Of a DNA stretch of 64,000 bases, positions 46,910-58,058 are shown one piece after another. Source of the DNA: Branchiostoma belcheri (Eukaryota; Chordata; Leptocardii; Amphioxiformes; Branchiostomatidae); assembly GCF_001625305.1 (NCBI RefSeq), contig NW_017804043.1, forward strand, positions 1,852,215 through 1,916,214, given 5' to 3'. Position 1 is the stretch's first letter, and the number at the start of each line of letters is the position of its first letter. A model generated the notes under the pieces. The model saw nothing but the letters and a program-made list of their open reading frames with translations. It ran no database searches and was not told the DNA's origin. Position numbers and translations under genes: made by a program.

Positions 46910-48706
46910 ACACACAGACACACACACACATAGACGTACGTAGTGCTCGCTCAACTACTTAAGATACAATTATTTGTTAATTTGCAACATATCTACGTAA
47001 ACCTATAGCTAGATGAGGTGCGAGAATTTTTCCTGTAAACAAATAAACAAATTCTAGTCCATTCGTAGAGTAAGCAACATCCATAAGAATATGTTACTAA
47101 ACGTTCGTTCCATATGTTTTCTGTTCCCTGTAGGCCAAGCATCACATGTTGACATCCAGGACCTCATCACCAACAACTACGATTTACTCAAAGAAAACAT
47201 AAACGCAATGAAAGTGATTCCCCATATGATTCACAAGCGGGTTTTGGAACGGTCAGACCAGGATAAGATATTCCGACAGTCTATTCTAGACAGTGATTAT
47301 GCAGAGAGTGAGGCGCTTCTGGATATGCTTTCCAGAAGGAGGTCGTGTCACCCTGCCTTGTTTTTAGACATATTAAGGATTGAACATCCAGATATTGTCG
47401 AAAGGCTGTCAACAGAGGTATCCTCCCCAAAAGCCATCATCAGCCGGCAGAAAGATGATGCAGGTAACATTCAGCAAAATTTTGCGAGTTATCATTTTAC
47501 AGTGCACTGAGATTCATTGATTCTTATATCACACTGGTATATTTGGACAAAATGACTTTGTAAAGAGGTTAGACACTGGCCAGTCTCTTTGTTAAAGATA
47601 CATGCATATAGTGGTACATGTATTGTATAATGACGTTCGTATCATCCTAGCATGGTTCCACCACTTTTCAGTTCTCTCCAAGGATGTACGACAAATCATG
47701 TAAATCATTGATATATCAAATTGTATGTCATTAGACCTTGCAAACACTGATGCCTAGCTTGTCATACCCTTTTTTTTAAATTCACCTTGAAAACAATTTT
47801 TTTAGGTCCGTTCTACAGGATGACCCACAAATCCCGTGGAACCGCACTGATTTTCATAGACGCAGATCTTGACACCTCTGCAATGAAGGAAGAATCAGGT
47901 TGGTTTATTTCTTATGTCATGTATGAGATGTTAATGTTCGGACCCTGTCCGTCTTTGAATTTTTTTATTATTGAATTGGTTGGCAAAAAATTATGCGACG
48001 ATTCCTCTAAATGGCAATTCTATGACTAGCGTCGCTTTCAACTGGCCTGTCATCACAATTATTTTACATTATCTTTATCACATGTAAAAGAGAATTCCCA
48101 ACGCAGAGATGAGTCATTTACTGTAACATAATATCCAATAGATTTTGTTTCTCTTCTTCTGTAGCTCAAGCAAATCACAGTCCATTGATAGAGTAAGTCG
48201 ACAGTCTTTTACAACTGAAATGCAGAAATCTCTGCCTCGTATTTTATCTTTCAGAGTTACTCGCAGACGCCTTCAAAAGTTTGCATTTTGCGACGAAAAT
48301 TGTGAGAGATTTCGACTTGTCGAGTGCAATCCAGCCAGGAGGTAGAGTTGATCAGGACTGTCATGTATTTTGTTGCATATCTGATATCCCACACGGAATG
48401 ATTCATGACATTGTCAGGTATCAAAGTCGTAACGATAAACCAATGCTGATTTTCTGTCATATACCTGCAAGATTAAGACCCAACCCTATGAGTATGTATA
48501 TGTTTTTCGAAGTAGTAGATCATGACAGCCAAGATTGTTATCTCAGCCTGTCCAGTAGTCCAAACTACATCAGAACACTGGCTAAGACTCTGATAGAGTA
48601 TGGAAAAAGCGAAGATTTTGTGTCTATGATGTCAAAAGTTTACAGCGCATGTGACAAGTTTTACTGCCATGACGGACTGAGAAAGAGACTGTACTTCCCT
48701 CCTTAG
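44470..48706 (+). CDS. Tandem-CARD protein with inactive caspase-like domain (608 aa)
   Basis: Seven exons: 44470-44956, 45214-45315, 45568-45864, 46094-46159, 47134-47463, 47806-47898 and 48255-48706. All introns are GT-AG in phase 1. Residues 1-196 are an unrecognised, acidic N-terminus. Residues about 203-290 (one exon) form a CARD-like six-helix domain: LKEKGVLTDDDVDKIYD, LLFILAKRSSSAIEAFIQSL. Residues about 322-412 (one exon) form a second, more divergent CARD. Residues 428-608 follow the caspase fold: GPFYRMTHKSRGTALIF, LLADAFKSLHF, DQDCHVFCCISDIPHG, then the small-subunit pattern TLAKTLIEYGKSEDFVSMMS and RKRLYF. The His-Gly is kept, but QACRG is replaced by HIPAR, so the catalytic Cys is missing. 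Expected cytosolic. It is likely a signalling regulator rather than a protease (inference). Confidence 0.82.
46503..46570. repeat. Inverted repeat, about 29-bp arms
   Basis: AATACAACACGGTGTATTCC with GCATCACCC is mirrored by GGGCGATACGGAATACACCG with TGTTGTATT, leaving a ten-base loop. It lies in intron 4 of the CARD gene beside a long CA repeat. Confidence 0.85.
46575..46930. repeat. Long CA/CACTCA microsatellite
   Basis: Interrupted CA repeats, with a CACT run at 46790-46818 and an uninterrupted CA run of about 80 bp after it. Open frames here on both strands are repeat artefacts. Confidence 0.95.
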
Positions 48707-50779
48707 TCACGCTAGTATACTGTATTATCTATCCTGTGTCCTGATGATGAGCCAAAACATTATCTTAAGATGTGAATATTGTCGTAATGAATGATTACTA
48801 TTACAAACATATATATCTAAAGTATGAATGCCAATGTTTATACAAATAATTTTGGCACAAACAATTTTGATAATGCAGGCTACCAAATTCCAATAGTTTG
48901 ACTTCCCGAGGAGGGTTTATAAAGAGATCTTAACCTCCTCGACTAAACACAAACGAGCAAGTGTATTTGTACTTGTGTATGAACAATATTGAACGTTACT
49001 AATTAAGTTAATTAAGGCAATCAAGTCAGGAACAGTAAAAAATTATCATCGTTATTCTACATGTCATCAACACAAGACTATGTTGCATATTGTACTACTA
49101 GTATTCAAGAATTACAGTCTCAGTCAAGGGATGGCTTACATGATTAGATGTGAATAAGCTTTTACACTGCCAAATATTGTATTACATTGTAACACAATAT
49201 TTCATCTGTAAATAGTCAGTGTAAATAGTGTTTGTAGCGTTTTTGTATCCTGCACCAATTTTCACACTGTACATTTTCGGACTGACTTCAGTCACCTAGA
49301 ACCACCAGTATTTGTCTAGCAACAATTTCACTATAATGAGTAAAATATATTTTATGTTTCTATTGTAAAGATTGCTAACAGACCGTGTTTTAGAAACGTC
49401 ACTGATTTTGATTTTATATATGTCATTCCAAAGTGTTGTGTTGAGCTGTGCCTGTTACATTAAGAACATATTGTGTATAATATAATCTATATTTATGGAT
49501 TACAATCCATAATCTATATACTACATGTACATATAATTGTTTGACCAAACCCCATTTACACGGTCAACTGCAATATAAAAGACAAGTTTTTGTTGATTTT
49601 AAAAAGGTCAGTTGTATCATTCTTCAAATTGAGTTGCTACCTTGTATTCAATTTCTTTCGTAATAAAAGACACCTACTGTAACCAAATATAATTGTCGCT
49701 CAATTACCATAGGCCATGCACTAAGTAGATATATGTTGATAAATTAAAATACAGTATGTTGGATTCCTTGATGGTGGGTTCAATATAGCAATTCGGTATA
49801 CACTTATTAACTTGGAATTTAGCACAATGAGGTGTTGCCGTCTAGGGCGACGTCAGGTCGCAGTATACATGTGACACACAACGACTAATAACAAATAATC
49901 TAATACCTAAATCAGGGACGTACTACAAGTATTGAAACAGCTGCCGATATAACAAGAGTAATTTAAGCCACGGATATGATATGAAAGATTCTCAAAAAAA
50001 ACATGTCTACCTGGATGTCCAACCTTCAACGACGAAATGAAAGATTATTCAATCCAGATTGAGAATTAATATTTTTCAATCAAAATTATCTTTCCCTTTT
50101 CTACCCAACAGTAACATATGTCATATGACAGTGTGAATAACATTTCCGTGCGTCCCAAGCGGGTGCATCTGTACTGTGACGTCATTTGATTGACAGAGAG
50201 CTTTGAGCGGGGTTGAATTACATACTGCGACAGAAATAGCAATTACAGTGGACACACGATCTACATGTACAAATCCCTGGAACAAAAAGACCATTTATAC
50301 ATTCACAGGACAATGACCATAGAGTGTGACAATAACAATGGGTACTTTAATAGTATCATACAATAAAGAAAATGTTTGATTGTACTTTTCAGCGTGTTAG
50401 ATACAGCTGTTGGTGTCTATGACAGCTGAAGGACGTACCACGTGGTAATGTATTTGTTTTCTCCCAAAACGGTCATCCCTTTTTATTTGGTATGAATCGA
50501 AGGACATTTGGTTGACAGTCATAACACGGGGACAAATCACTAATTATCCATTGTTTAGAGTCGACCCGTTGGATATGATTTAAATAAAAACTTCCTCAGC
50601 AATGTCTCAGACGGTCATGTAAAATAAAAAGTCTCCCAGACTCGAAAGTAAATGCTCAAACAGTTTTTAAGTTGTAGGATTTCAAATAAGCTGCAAGCGT
50701 CTATCTATTGCCCCATCCTTAGAAGTTATATGACGTATCATCCCTGTCCATTAAGTGTGTCATAAACCGACTGTCCAAC
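48707..50779. other. CARD gene 3' UTR and spacer
   Basis: AT-rich with no exon. A polyadenylation signal AATAAA occurs near 49662, which would give a 3' UTR of about 970 bp. The last few hundred bases before 50780 should hold the BTB-kelch promoter. Confidence 0.4.
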
Positions 50780-53700
50780 ATGGCGACGTCTGCAGACGAC
50801 AGCGGGAGGAAAGTCGTGCGACACGAGGCACACAGTGCGGAGATGTTGGGCGGTTTCCACAAGATGCGACAGAGCAAGACGCTGTGTGACGTCACGCTGT
50901 GGGCTGAGGTCAGTGCTCAAGAATTTCTTTCTTTTTCTTTCCATTGTACCCTCCCAACCTCCCGCCCTCCACCCTCCATCCTACCCTCCCTACCTCCATC
51001 CATTCCACAAAGTTAGTGGGCCGCTATGAGAGCTAGATAAAAACAATAATGAATAGACAACACATGAAACCTGTGTTTGAAACATATTATTACTTATTAC
51101 ATATTATTAGCAGAACCGCGTAGGAAAATTGATCTTGAAAGCCCCGTACAGAACACCATCACGGGAAGTCCTCTCTCGTCTGGGATGGAAGTCCGTGAGA
51201 AGTCTACATCGTCAACATAAAGCCATGATAGTGTATAGGGCCTTGGACAATTCTTTACCACCATATATGCGAGGGGTGTTCATCCGGTATAGAGACGCAG
51301 CCTCCAGATCCACCAGACAGAGCACATTGGACAACCTCATCATACCGAGGCCCCAACTGGAAGTGTACAGGCGGTCACTGAGGTACTCGGGGGCGACTGT
51401 GTGGAACTCCTTGCCACCACATGTACGAGCAGCCCAGTCATTGGGAACATTTAGAAGTATGATAAGGAACTTGGACTGATAACGGACTGATGATTTATTA
51501 TTTATTTTTGTATCATATTTTGATTTGCACTTTGTTTTGATTTTGTATTATATTTTGGTTTGATTTGTAATCCGTGACCCCGCCCTCACCCTCGACCTTG
51601 TTGAAAAGCGGTCATTTGTAACCGAACAAGCTTTCGAGTTTAAATAAAGGCTTACTACTACTACTACTACTACTTATTGTATCGAGAATCGTCTACAGCA
51701 ATTGCTGTTTGTACAGTCTTTACTAAGTAAAGTTTTCATTTTCTTCCGATATCGAACGATATCTGTGCTTCTTGTGTTCAGGAGAAGCCGTTCGCCGTAC
51801 ACAAGACTGTGTTGGCCTCTACTAGCGAGTACTTCTCCGTCATGTTCACATGCGGGATGAGGGAGATAGGTACGTATGCTGTCTTTCCTTTCTTCCTTCC
51901 TTTCTTCCTTCCTTCCTTCCTTCCTTCCTTCCTTCCATCGTTTCTACCTTCCTTCCTTGCGTCTTTCCTACCTTCCTTCGTTCCTTCCTCCCTTCTTTCC
52001 TTCCTTCCTTAATACCTACCTTCCTTCCATGGTTTCTACCTTCCTTCCTTCTTTGTATCCTTCCTACCTTCCTTCCTCCCTTCTTCCCTTCCTTCCTTCT
52101 TTCCTTCCTTCCTACCTACCTTCCTTCCTTCCATGGTTTCTACCTTCCTTCCTTCCTTGTATCCTTCCTTCCTTGTATCCTTCCTACCTTCCTTCCTTCT
52201 TTTCTTCGTACCTACCTTTCTTCCTTCCTTCCTCAGACCTTCCTTCCTTCCTCCCTCTCTTCCTTCCATCCATCAATCCTTCCTACTTCTCCGACTTCCT
52301 CCCTTCCTTTCATCCATCCATCCATCCATCCATCCTTCCTTCCTTCCTTCCTCCCTTCCTTAAAAAATAACTATTGATATAGTTTCTTTAAAGGCAAATC
52401 CCCTTAAGGCCCCTTAACGCAATGTCTTATTTCTTAATTTTTGTCATCTTTCGCATCTTCCATTGTAAAACAATTATAATTTTCTTCATTTTCTGCCATG
52501 CCACGCACAGATCAAGATGACATCTACCTACACGGAATCACTCTGGCCGGGTTGTCCACCGTTTTAGATTTTGTCTACACATCCGAACTCCCCGTCTCCA
52601 TGGAAACCATCCAAGATGTCGTCTGCGCCGCATCCCATCTTCAAATCTCGTCAGCTCTCGCGCTGTGCGAGACTTTTCTGAGAGACGAGATCTCATTGGA
52701 CAACTGTTTATACGTCATGAACCTGTGTAACACCTTCGGACTGAAGCAGCTGGCAAAGGAGGCGACGGACTTTGTGGCAAAAATGTTTCAAGATTTGGTG
52801 CAGAAGAAGAGTGACCAAATCTTGGACCTTACGTGGGAGGAATTTCTGCCGATCCTGCAAAACAACAAATTGAACGCCAGTGAGCTGCAGGTTAGGGTTG
52901 TATTCTATTCACCGGATAAGAAAAGCGCCAAGACACTGAACCTATCAAGTCAAAAGACATTCAGAGCGTACACAGATACCACAATCACAACACAGATTTT
53001 GCAAACCTAACCGAAAACGACCACAAGTTACCATCTAAATTGATGTTTGTACGTAAACCATTAGTATTTATTCGATCGGTCTGGTCGTCTTAAGAGTCTT
53101 ATGACAAACCAAAATGCAGTTTGACAGCATCTAATGTACATATTGACACTGAATTTTGTCCACATAACTAGCTAAGATTTTTCAGACTGCAGCGAAATGG
53201 GTTGAGTAATTTTATAGGTCTATTTTCGCTATTGTGACGTACAGTTTTACTACATTAAACTACTATTAATATTGAATTTTCTCCCAACCATCCCTACAGA
53301 TATTCCAGACGGTAGTGCAGTGGGTTGAGTACAAGTGGGAAGTCCGTGTCCTATATTTCTGTCTGTCAAATCTTTGTCGTTGTATTTGTGTAGTGCCTGC
53401 AGTTAGCTTTTTTTTCTTATTTCTAATACATGTATTTCTCCCAACCGTCCCGTTAGATATTCCAGACGGTAGTGCAGTGGGTTGAGTACGAGCGTGAAGT
53501 CCGTGTGTACGAGGCGAAGTTTCTACTGGAGGCCGTCCGTTTCCCGCTGATGACGTGGGAAGAGCTACATAACGAGGTGCTCACTACGCCCTTCGTACTG
53601 AGGGACAAGGAGGCACATAATAGAGTCGCTACAGGTATGGTATATATGCTAACGCCGTATATGTTATAATGCATTTGTCAAGAAATGTTTGAACATTTGA

Positions 53701-56700
53701 AAGAGAATTAAAAGTATCTTGATTGAAATCTTTGTCGACAAATACTAGTACTTCTCTCACCTAGAGCTTTCGACCAGTCACTCTGGTCTTCCTCAGTATA
53801 CTGACCCAGTGAGGCTTGTCACGTGACTTCTTTAAAGTCTGACGTCAACACTGAGTCAAAGATATCTGGTAGACGATGTCGGCCTCCGTCGCGGTTGAGT
53901 GAAGGCTGATGGGTCCTGATGTATAGATAGCCTCTTTCACCCCTCTCAGGAAGTAGTCTTGTTCAGTGTCCAATGTTCTTAAGTAACACCGTCGGAGTGT
54001 CCAGTGAAACAAATTACCAGCGTTGATACTACTTACAGAGAGATTCTTTATTGACACAACAAAAAAAGTACAGAGACTTTTGTATGGTCTTCTACAACTT
54101 AACTAAAGATCTAACAAAGCTAAATACATGTGTGGATAACGTCATCTTACGTACAGAGTATACATGTATGTATGATGTAACAATAAAGGTTAACTATTCT
54201 CTAACATGTGTTCTCTAAGATCGAAACATTCTTTAATGTATTTTCCTATTTGAACAGGTTTCAGTTACCACAGCACGCCGCTGATGCACCACCTGTGTCA
54301 GAGTCCGGACTCGCAGGTCCGGGCGGACACCGAGTCGCTGGTCATCATGGGCGGCTGGATGGACGAGGGAAGGACCGCAGAGGTGCTGTTCCTCAACGAC
54401 ACGCTAGAGGTCCCTGACTGGGCTCGCCTCGCCAACATGCCAGGTTTGATTTTCTAACCTAGTCCCAAGTTCAGTTCAGTTCAGTTCATCCTTATGGTGA
54501 CGCCATGTACTGCCTCCACAAGTCTCAAGGTTTCTACATACTAAAGTGATAAAGTTGCCACTGACAAAAGCAATTGGAAGATTTCCCCCAAGTCGTGGGT
54601 CGTGTGACGTAGCGGCAGAGTGCTCGACTCGAAACCGAGAGGTCCCGGGTTCGAGTCCAGACATAACACCGATCTTGTGCCCTTGGGAAAAGCACTTTAC
54701 ACCACTTTCCTCACTTCGCTTAGGTGAAAACAAGGAGGTTATTGTCCCCTGTGTTGTTGGTGGTAAAAAAGTGTAACATAGATTTTACTAACTAAGAATT
54801 CAAAATGACTTTAAGATGGCTATATGTGTTACCTTTTGAACTCAAATGCTTTCATATCTTTAAAATGTTTGCATATTCTTAAACGATCATTTTATATTTT
54901 CTTGCTCTTTCCTCCAGTTGCTAGGGCGTGGCACACCGTGGTGATGATGGACAACTTTGTGTACGTGCTGGGCGGGTTCGCTAAAGGCGTGCTGTGCGCC
55001 TCCGGGCTCCGCTACGATCCCAGGTTCAACAGCTGGATGAAAATAGCAGACATGTGGGAGAAAAGGTTCGTCAATCGTCATGTGTTTTCCTGCTTCTCAA
55101 ACTATTGTTGTCTAGCCTGGATGCCATCCTATTTGTATGACGGACTCCCATACTCGCTCCCTAACATGTAGGTCGTGTGGCGTAACGGCAGAGTGCTCGA
55201 CTCGGAACCAAGAGGTCCCCAGTTCGAGTCATTCCACCGATATTGTGCCCTTGGGAAAGGCACTTTACACGAACTGAAGTGAAAATGAGCTCAAGTATTG
55301 TCAAACCCCTGTACAGATACGAGTTTCCAGGCGTGACTTGGGAAGGTAAGATCCTCGCCCTAGGCGGCAGCGGACTGGGAAAGGACACGGCTGAGGTGGA
55401 GAGTTACACACCTGATGTACCCTTTGTATTTACCTGATGTACCCCCCTATTTACCACATATAAACCCCTGTACAGATACGAGTTTCCAGGCGTGACCTGG
55501 GAAGGTAAGATCCTTGCTCTGGGCATCAACGGGCTGGGGAAAGACAGCTGAAGTGGAGAGTTACACGCCAGATGTAACCCCTACATTTACCTTATTTACC
55601 TGTACAGATACGAGTTTCCAGGCGTGACTTGGGAAGGTAAGATCCTGGCTCTGGCAGGCAGCGGACTGGGGAAAGACACCGCTGAGGTGGAGACTTACAC
55701 ACCCGACGAGGACAGGTGGAATCCCGGCACACCTCTCCCCAGGGCGACACACGGACACGCCGCAGTCGTCTTCCACAATAAGATTTACATCTCAGGTGAG
55801 GAGAGATGTTGCCAGCCTCCATCAGGCCTTTCTAGGGGATTTTTATGGATAGTAGAATTTGGCAAAAGTATTAGGTCTATAATTGGCCAGGGGCGTGTGC
55901 CACAGTAGGGTAAAATTTCCTCTTGGAATCTGCGCGGGAAAATGAACCCTATGGTGGCTACTCATAGCCAGCGTATTTAGTCTGGTAGAGGCTTTTGCGT
56001 GCATGGTACAAGCTTGTTCTATCTTTGTATTTTCAGCAAAACTATTTCAGGTTTTACTTACTAGACCAATGCTTACGTACAAATACCGTTTGAAGCACTC
56101 ATCAGCAGTATTTCTACTTGTTCTTGCGATAAAATGAGTTGTAGACGTATAAATCTCATTCGTTCCGGCAAAATATCCAAGTGAATGCTTTCAGCACCAA
56201 GGAGAGGACCAGTACGTGTAGTACCTTGTTCTGCCGCATGGTGTCGTTAGTACCTACTCGTGTGATGATTTCGGCTTTACATTACTTTATCGTCAACGTT
56301 TTCATGAGGAAGCAATGTTTTCTTTTATACTTGATACATTCTCACAGGTGGCCGGAGCAGTGAAACACCAAACCTGGCCGCTCTAACGGACCTGTACACG
56401 TACGATCCTGATAGCAACACCGTCGTTCACAAGCGTCACATGAAGCACCGCAGGAAGGGTCATGCCATGTGCGCCCTACAGGGGAGACTCTACGTCCTGG
56501 GAGGGGGAGAAATAGCACCGGCGGAATGCTACGACCCCTATCAGGACCTGTGGTGGACTATTCCAGGGCTAGAGGGTCTGGGAAGGGTTAGCGCAGCGGT
56601 CATGAAAGATTTTATATATTTTTTGCCAGAAGAGTCGGTGCAAGTGGAATATTTTGACATAGACACCGGCGAAAGAACGAGAACCAAGCCCATGCCCATC

Positions 56701-56781
56701 AAGCGATTCGGAGCGGTGTGCCCTGTGTTCTTGTCCGAACATTTTAAGCTCAAAACGCAACACTACTACGTGTTCTTATGA
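50780..56781 (+). CDS. BTB-BACK-kelch (kelch-like) protein, 576 aa
   Basis: Eight exons: 50780-50908, 51782-51869, 52511-52890, 53457-53634, 54258-54443, 54918-55065, 55608-55795 and 56348-56781, all GT-AG and in phase. The length is typical for KLHL proteins. The BTB domain spans about 15-130 (MRQSKTLCDVTLWAE, FAVHKTVLASTSEYFSVMF, ITLAGLSTVLDFVYTSEL). BACK follows at about 135-240 (CLYVMNLCNTFGLKQLAKEA, VVQWVEYERE). The C-terminal half has kelch repeats marked by diglycines: MGGWMDEG, YVLGGFAK, KIYISGGRSS, LYVLGGGEI, with YDP motifs. KLHL proteins are substrate adaptors of Cullin-3 ubiquitin ligases. I cannot assign a subfamily. Duplicated fragments of exons 4 and 7 lie in the introns before them. 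Confidence 0.9.
51112..51674 (+). mobile_element. 5'-truncated CR1/jockey-like LINE with 3' tail
   Basis: A 116-codon frame (51129-51479) ends a non-LTR reverse-transcriptase polyprotein: LHRQHKAMIVYRALDNSLPP, then RRSLRYSGATVWNSLPPHVR, then a short FRSMIRNLD tail. After the stop comes a 3' UTR ending ATAAAGGCTTACTACTACTA, a CTA/TAC microsatellite typical of such 3' ends. It is inserted in intron 1 of the kelch gene in sense orientation, and the frame is still intact, so the insertion looks recent. Confidence 0.8.
51878..52365. repeat. Pyrimidine (CCTT) microsatellite
   Basis: About 490 bp of interrupted CCTT units with the purine complement on the other strand, beginning within ten bases of the kelch exon 2 donor (51870). 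Long Pro/Ser/Phe/Leu frames here are artefacts. Confidence 0.95.
53278..53352 (+). repeat. Partial duplicate of kelch exon 4 and its acceptor
   Basis: CTCCCAACCATCCCTACAG followed by ATATTCCAGACGGTAGTGCA and the next 35 bases nearly match the acceptor and first 54 bases of exon 4 (53457 onward), 158 bp downstream. After the match the duplicate runs into non-coding sequence with no donor in phase, so it is a pseudoexon. Confidence 0.8.
53700..54060. other. Possible decayed repeat in kelch intron 4
   Basis: Contains the motif AGCTTTCGACCAGTCACTCT followed by GGTCTTCCTCAG, a phrase that recalls a dispersed repeat, but no second copy in this window and no clear ends were found. Confidence 0.25.
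54597..54735 (+). mobile_element. tRNA-derived SINE, copy 3
   Basis: Head GTCGTGTGACGTAGCGGCAG, box B GGTCCCGGGTTCGAGTCC, body CTTGTGCCCTTGGGAAAAGC and the TTCCTCACTTCGCTTAGGTG segment. It lies in kelch intron 5. Confidence 0.8.
55171..55275 (+). mobile_element. tRNA-derived SINE, copy 4 (3'-truncated)
   Basis: Head GGTCGTGTGGCGTAACGGCA, box B GGTCCCCAGTTCGAGTC and body TTGTGCCCTTGGGAAAGGCA, then breaks off after CACTTTACACGAA. It is immediately upstream of the first duplicated copy of kelch exon 7. Confidence 0.75.
55301..55580 (+). repeat. Two tandem duplicates of kelch exon 7 (pseudoexons)
   Basis: Copies start at about 55301 and 55467 with CCTGTACAG and ATACGAGTTTCCAGGCGTGA, matching the acceptor and start of the real exon 7 at 55608. 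Copy 1 is in frame for about 110 bp, then diverges after ACACCTGATG. Copy 2 has a deletion in its glycine-rich part, which shifts the frame. Neither continues into the EDRWNPG part of the real exon nor has its donor. Confidence 0.85.
55814..55994. mobile_element. Mutator-like MITE, copy 3 (diverged)
   Basis: AGCCTCCATCAGGCCTTTCT at the left and TCTGGTAGAGGCT at the right match the copies at 2337 and 6787, with a similar interior (GTAGAATTTGGCAAAA, AATTGGCCAGG). The target duplication is not clear. It lies in kelch intron 7, 19 bp after the exon 7 donor. Confidence 0.65.
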
Positions 56782-58058
56782 TTTATGTTGTACTTTAGTA
56801 TATGACAAACATAATTCTCCTGAAATCTTCACAAGTATTTTGTTTTCTTCTTCACTTTCAACTATAGTTTATTAGTACGTAAACATGATGTCTATATATT
56901 GTTTGATGCTCCTTGCATGAATGTAATGTAGATGTAGGATTTCAAATTTGTACAGTGTTCAATGTTTGGGGCAGGGTGTAAAACGCATAAAGTAAGTTAC
57001 TTTTAGTTTATTAGACTCATATTATAATAGCACCAACAGAGGGTTTGGAGTGAAGATTGTAAAGTTTTTAGCGGTTCCGTTAACGCGTTATTGTTAAGAT
57101 GACCTACAGTTACAATACAGTTACACAGCTAGAGGAACACACGTTACGACTGCCATTATAGAGTAAAGAAAGAGAATCAACCATGTACTTTATGCACACA
57201 TACAGACTACGTTTCCCATGTAAGTTTGTGTTCATTTCCTTTGTGTATCTAAAGGGACAGATGGCTAAATAGTTATAACAATAGTTTTGTTTCTTGGTAA
57301 TTGTCGTTTTTCGCGGTCTTATTGTGCAAGTGCGCACGATGAAACAGCTCGTCAACGCAACTTGAAACATATCTGAAACAATGCATTTACCATAAATGTG
57401 CCGTCAGCCTCTTTTCAAAAGAGAACTACATTGTATTAAATTGAATTTGGATGTTGTGGGTGCTTGGTTTGACCTACTTTGGTACTACGCTACATGTATT
57501 TAGTATTTCCATGGTATTTCAAACATCGTTAGAAAGTTGTAACTGGAGAGCTAGTAGTATCAGAGAACTAGTGATATCAGAGAGCTTTTAATAAGTTTTA
57601 GGCTGGAAAATTTCAACAGAGGAATATTTCCTATTGTTTCCCCAAGGCGCTTTTGTTTCGCGTTGCTATAGTTGTGTAATAATGATACAGATCTAAGCGG
57701 AGTGACGCGTTTTGTCCTAAAAGCACAAGAGAAACACTGAATCTGAATGGTGTGAATTTTTACTGTGTACTTTCCAATCAGTCAAGATTACTAGTACTCA
57801 GTCTTTTTAGTATGTGTAGCTATTAAATGCTTCTATTGTCTTTTGCACAATGCGGTGCATAACAATGTTAAACAATACAAAACGGGCCAAGCAAAGGTAA
57901 GTCGGCGTTATTGTTCGTAGCAACTTAATTACCTGGCATTATCAAGCACAATGTAGAGAACTCTTGGGCGCCGCTTTTGTATTTCACCGCTAGAGACTGT
58001 TTAAAAAGGAGGGCAGGCGCACTGAAGGACTCATTGCAGAGAGAGTCACCGTTGCAAG
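56782..58058. other. Kelch 3' flank and spacer, no gene
   Basis: AT-rich with no exon. The last 60 bp before 58059 are GC-richer and may be the leader of the next gene. Confidence 0.4.

Noticed and set aside
46453..46933. Cys/Val-rich and His/Thr-rich frames of 70-114 codons
   Set aside because: They are produced by CA repeats in an intron.
48167..48194. Possible 28-bp micro-exon with good acceptor and GTAAGT donor in the CARD gene
   Set aside because: Including it shifts the frame and destroys the caspase-like sequence. Joining 47898 directly to 48255 keeps phase and the fold.
52160..52190. GTATCCTT strings resembling U12-type intron donors
   Set aside because: They fall inside the CCTT microsatellite. 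All supported introns in the window, including those of SNRNP25 and SNAPC1, look U2-type.
51850..52377. Open frames of up to 175 codons rich in Pro, Ser, Leu and Phe
   Set aside because: They are translations of a CCTT microsatellite. All three frames are open because the repeat lacks stop codons.
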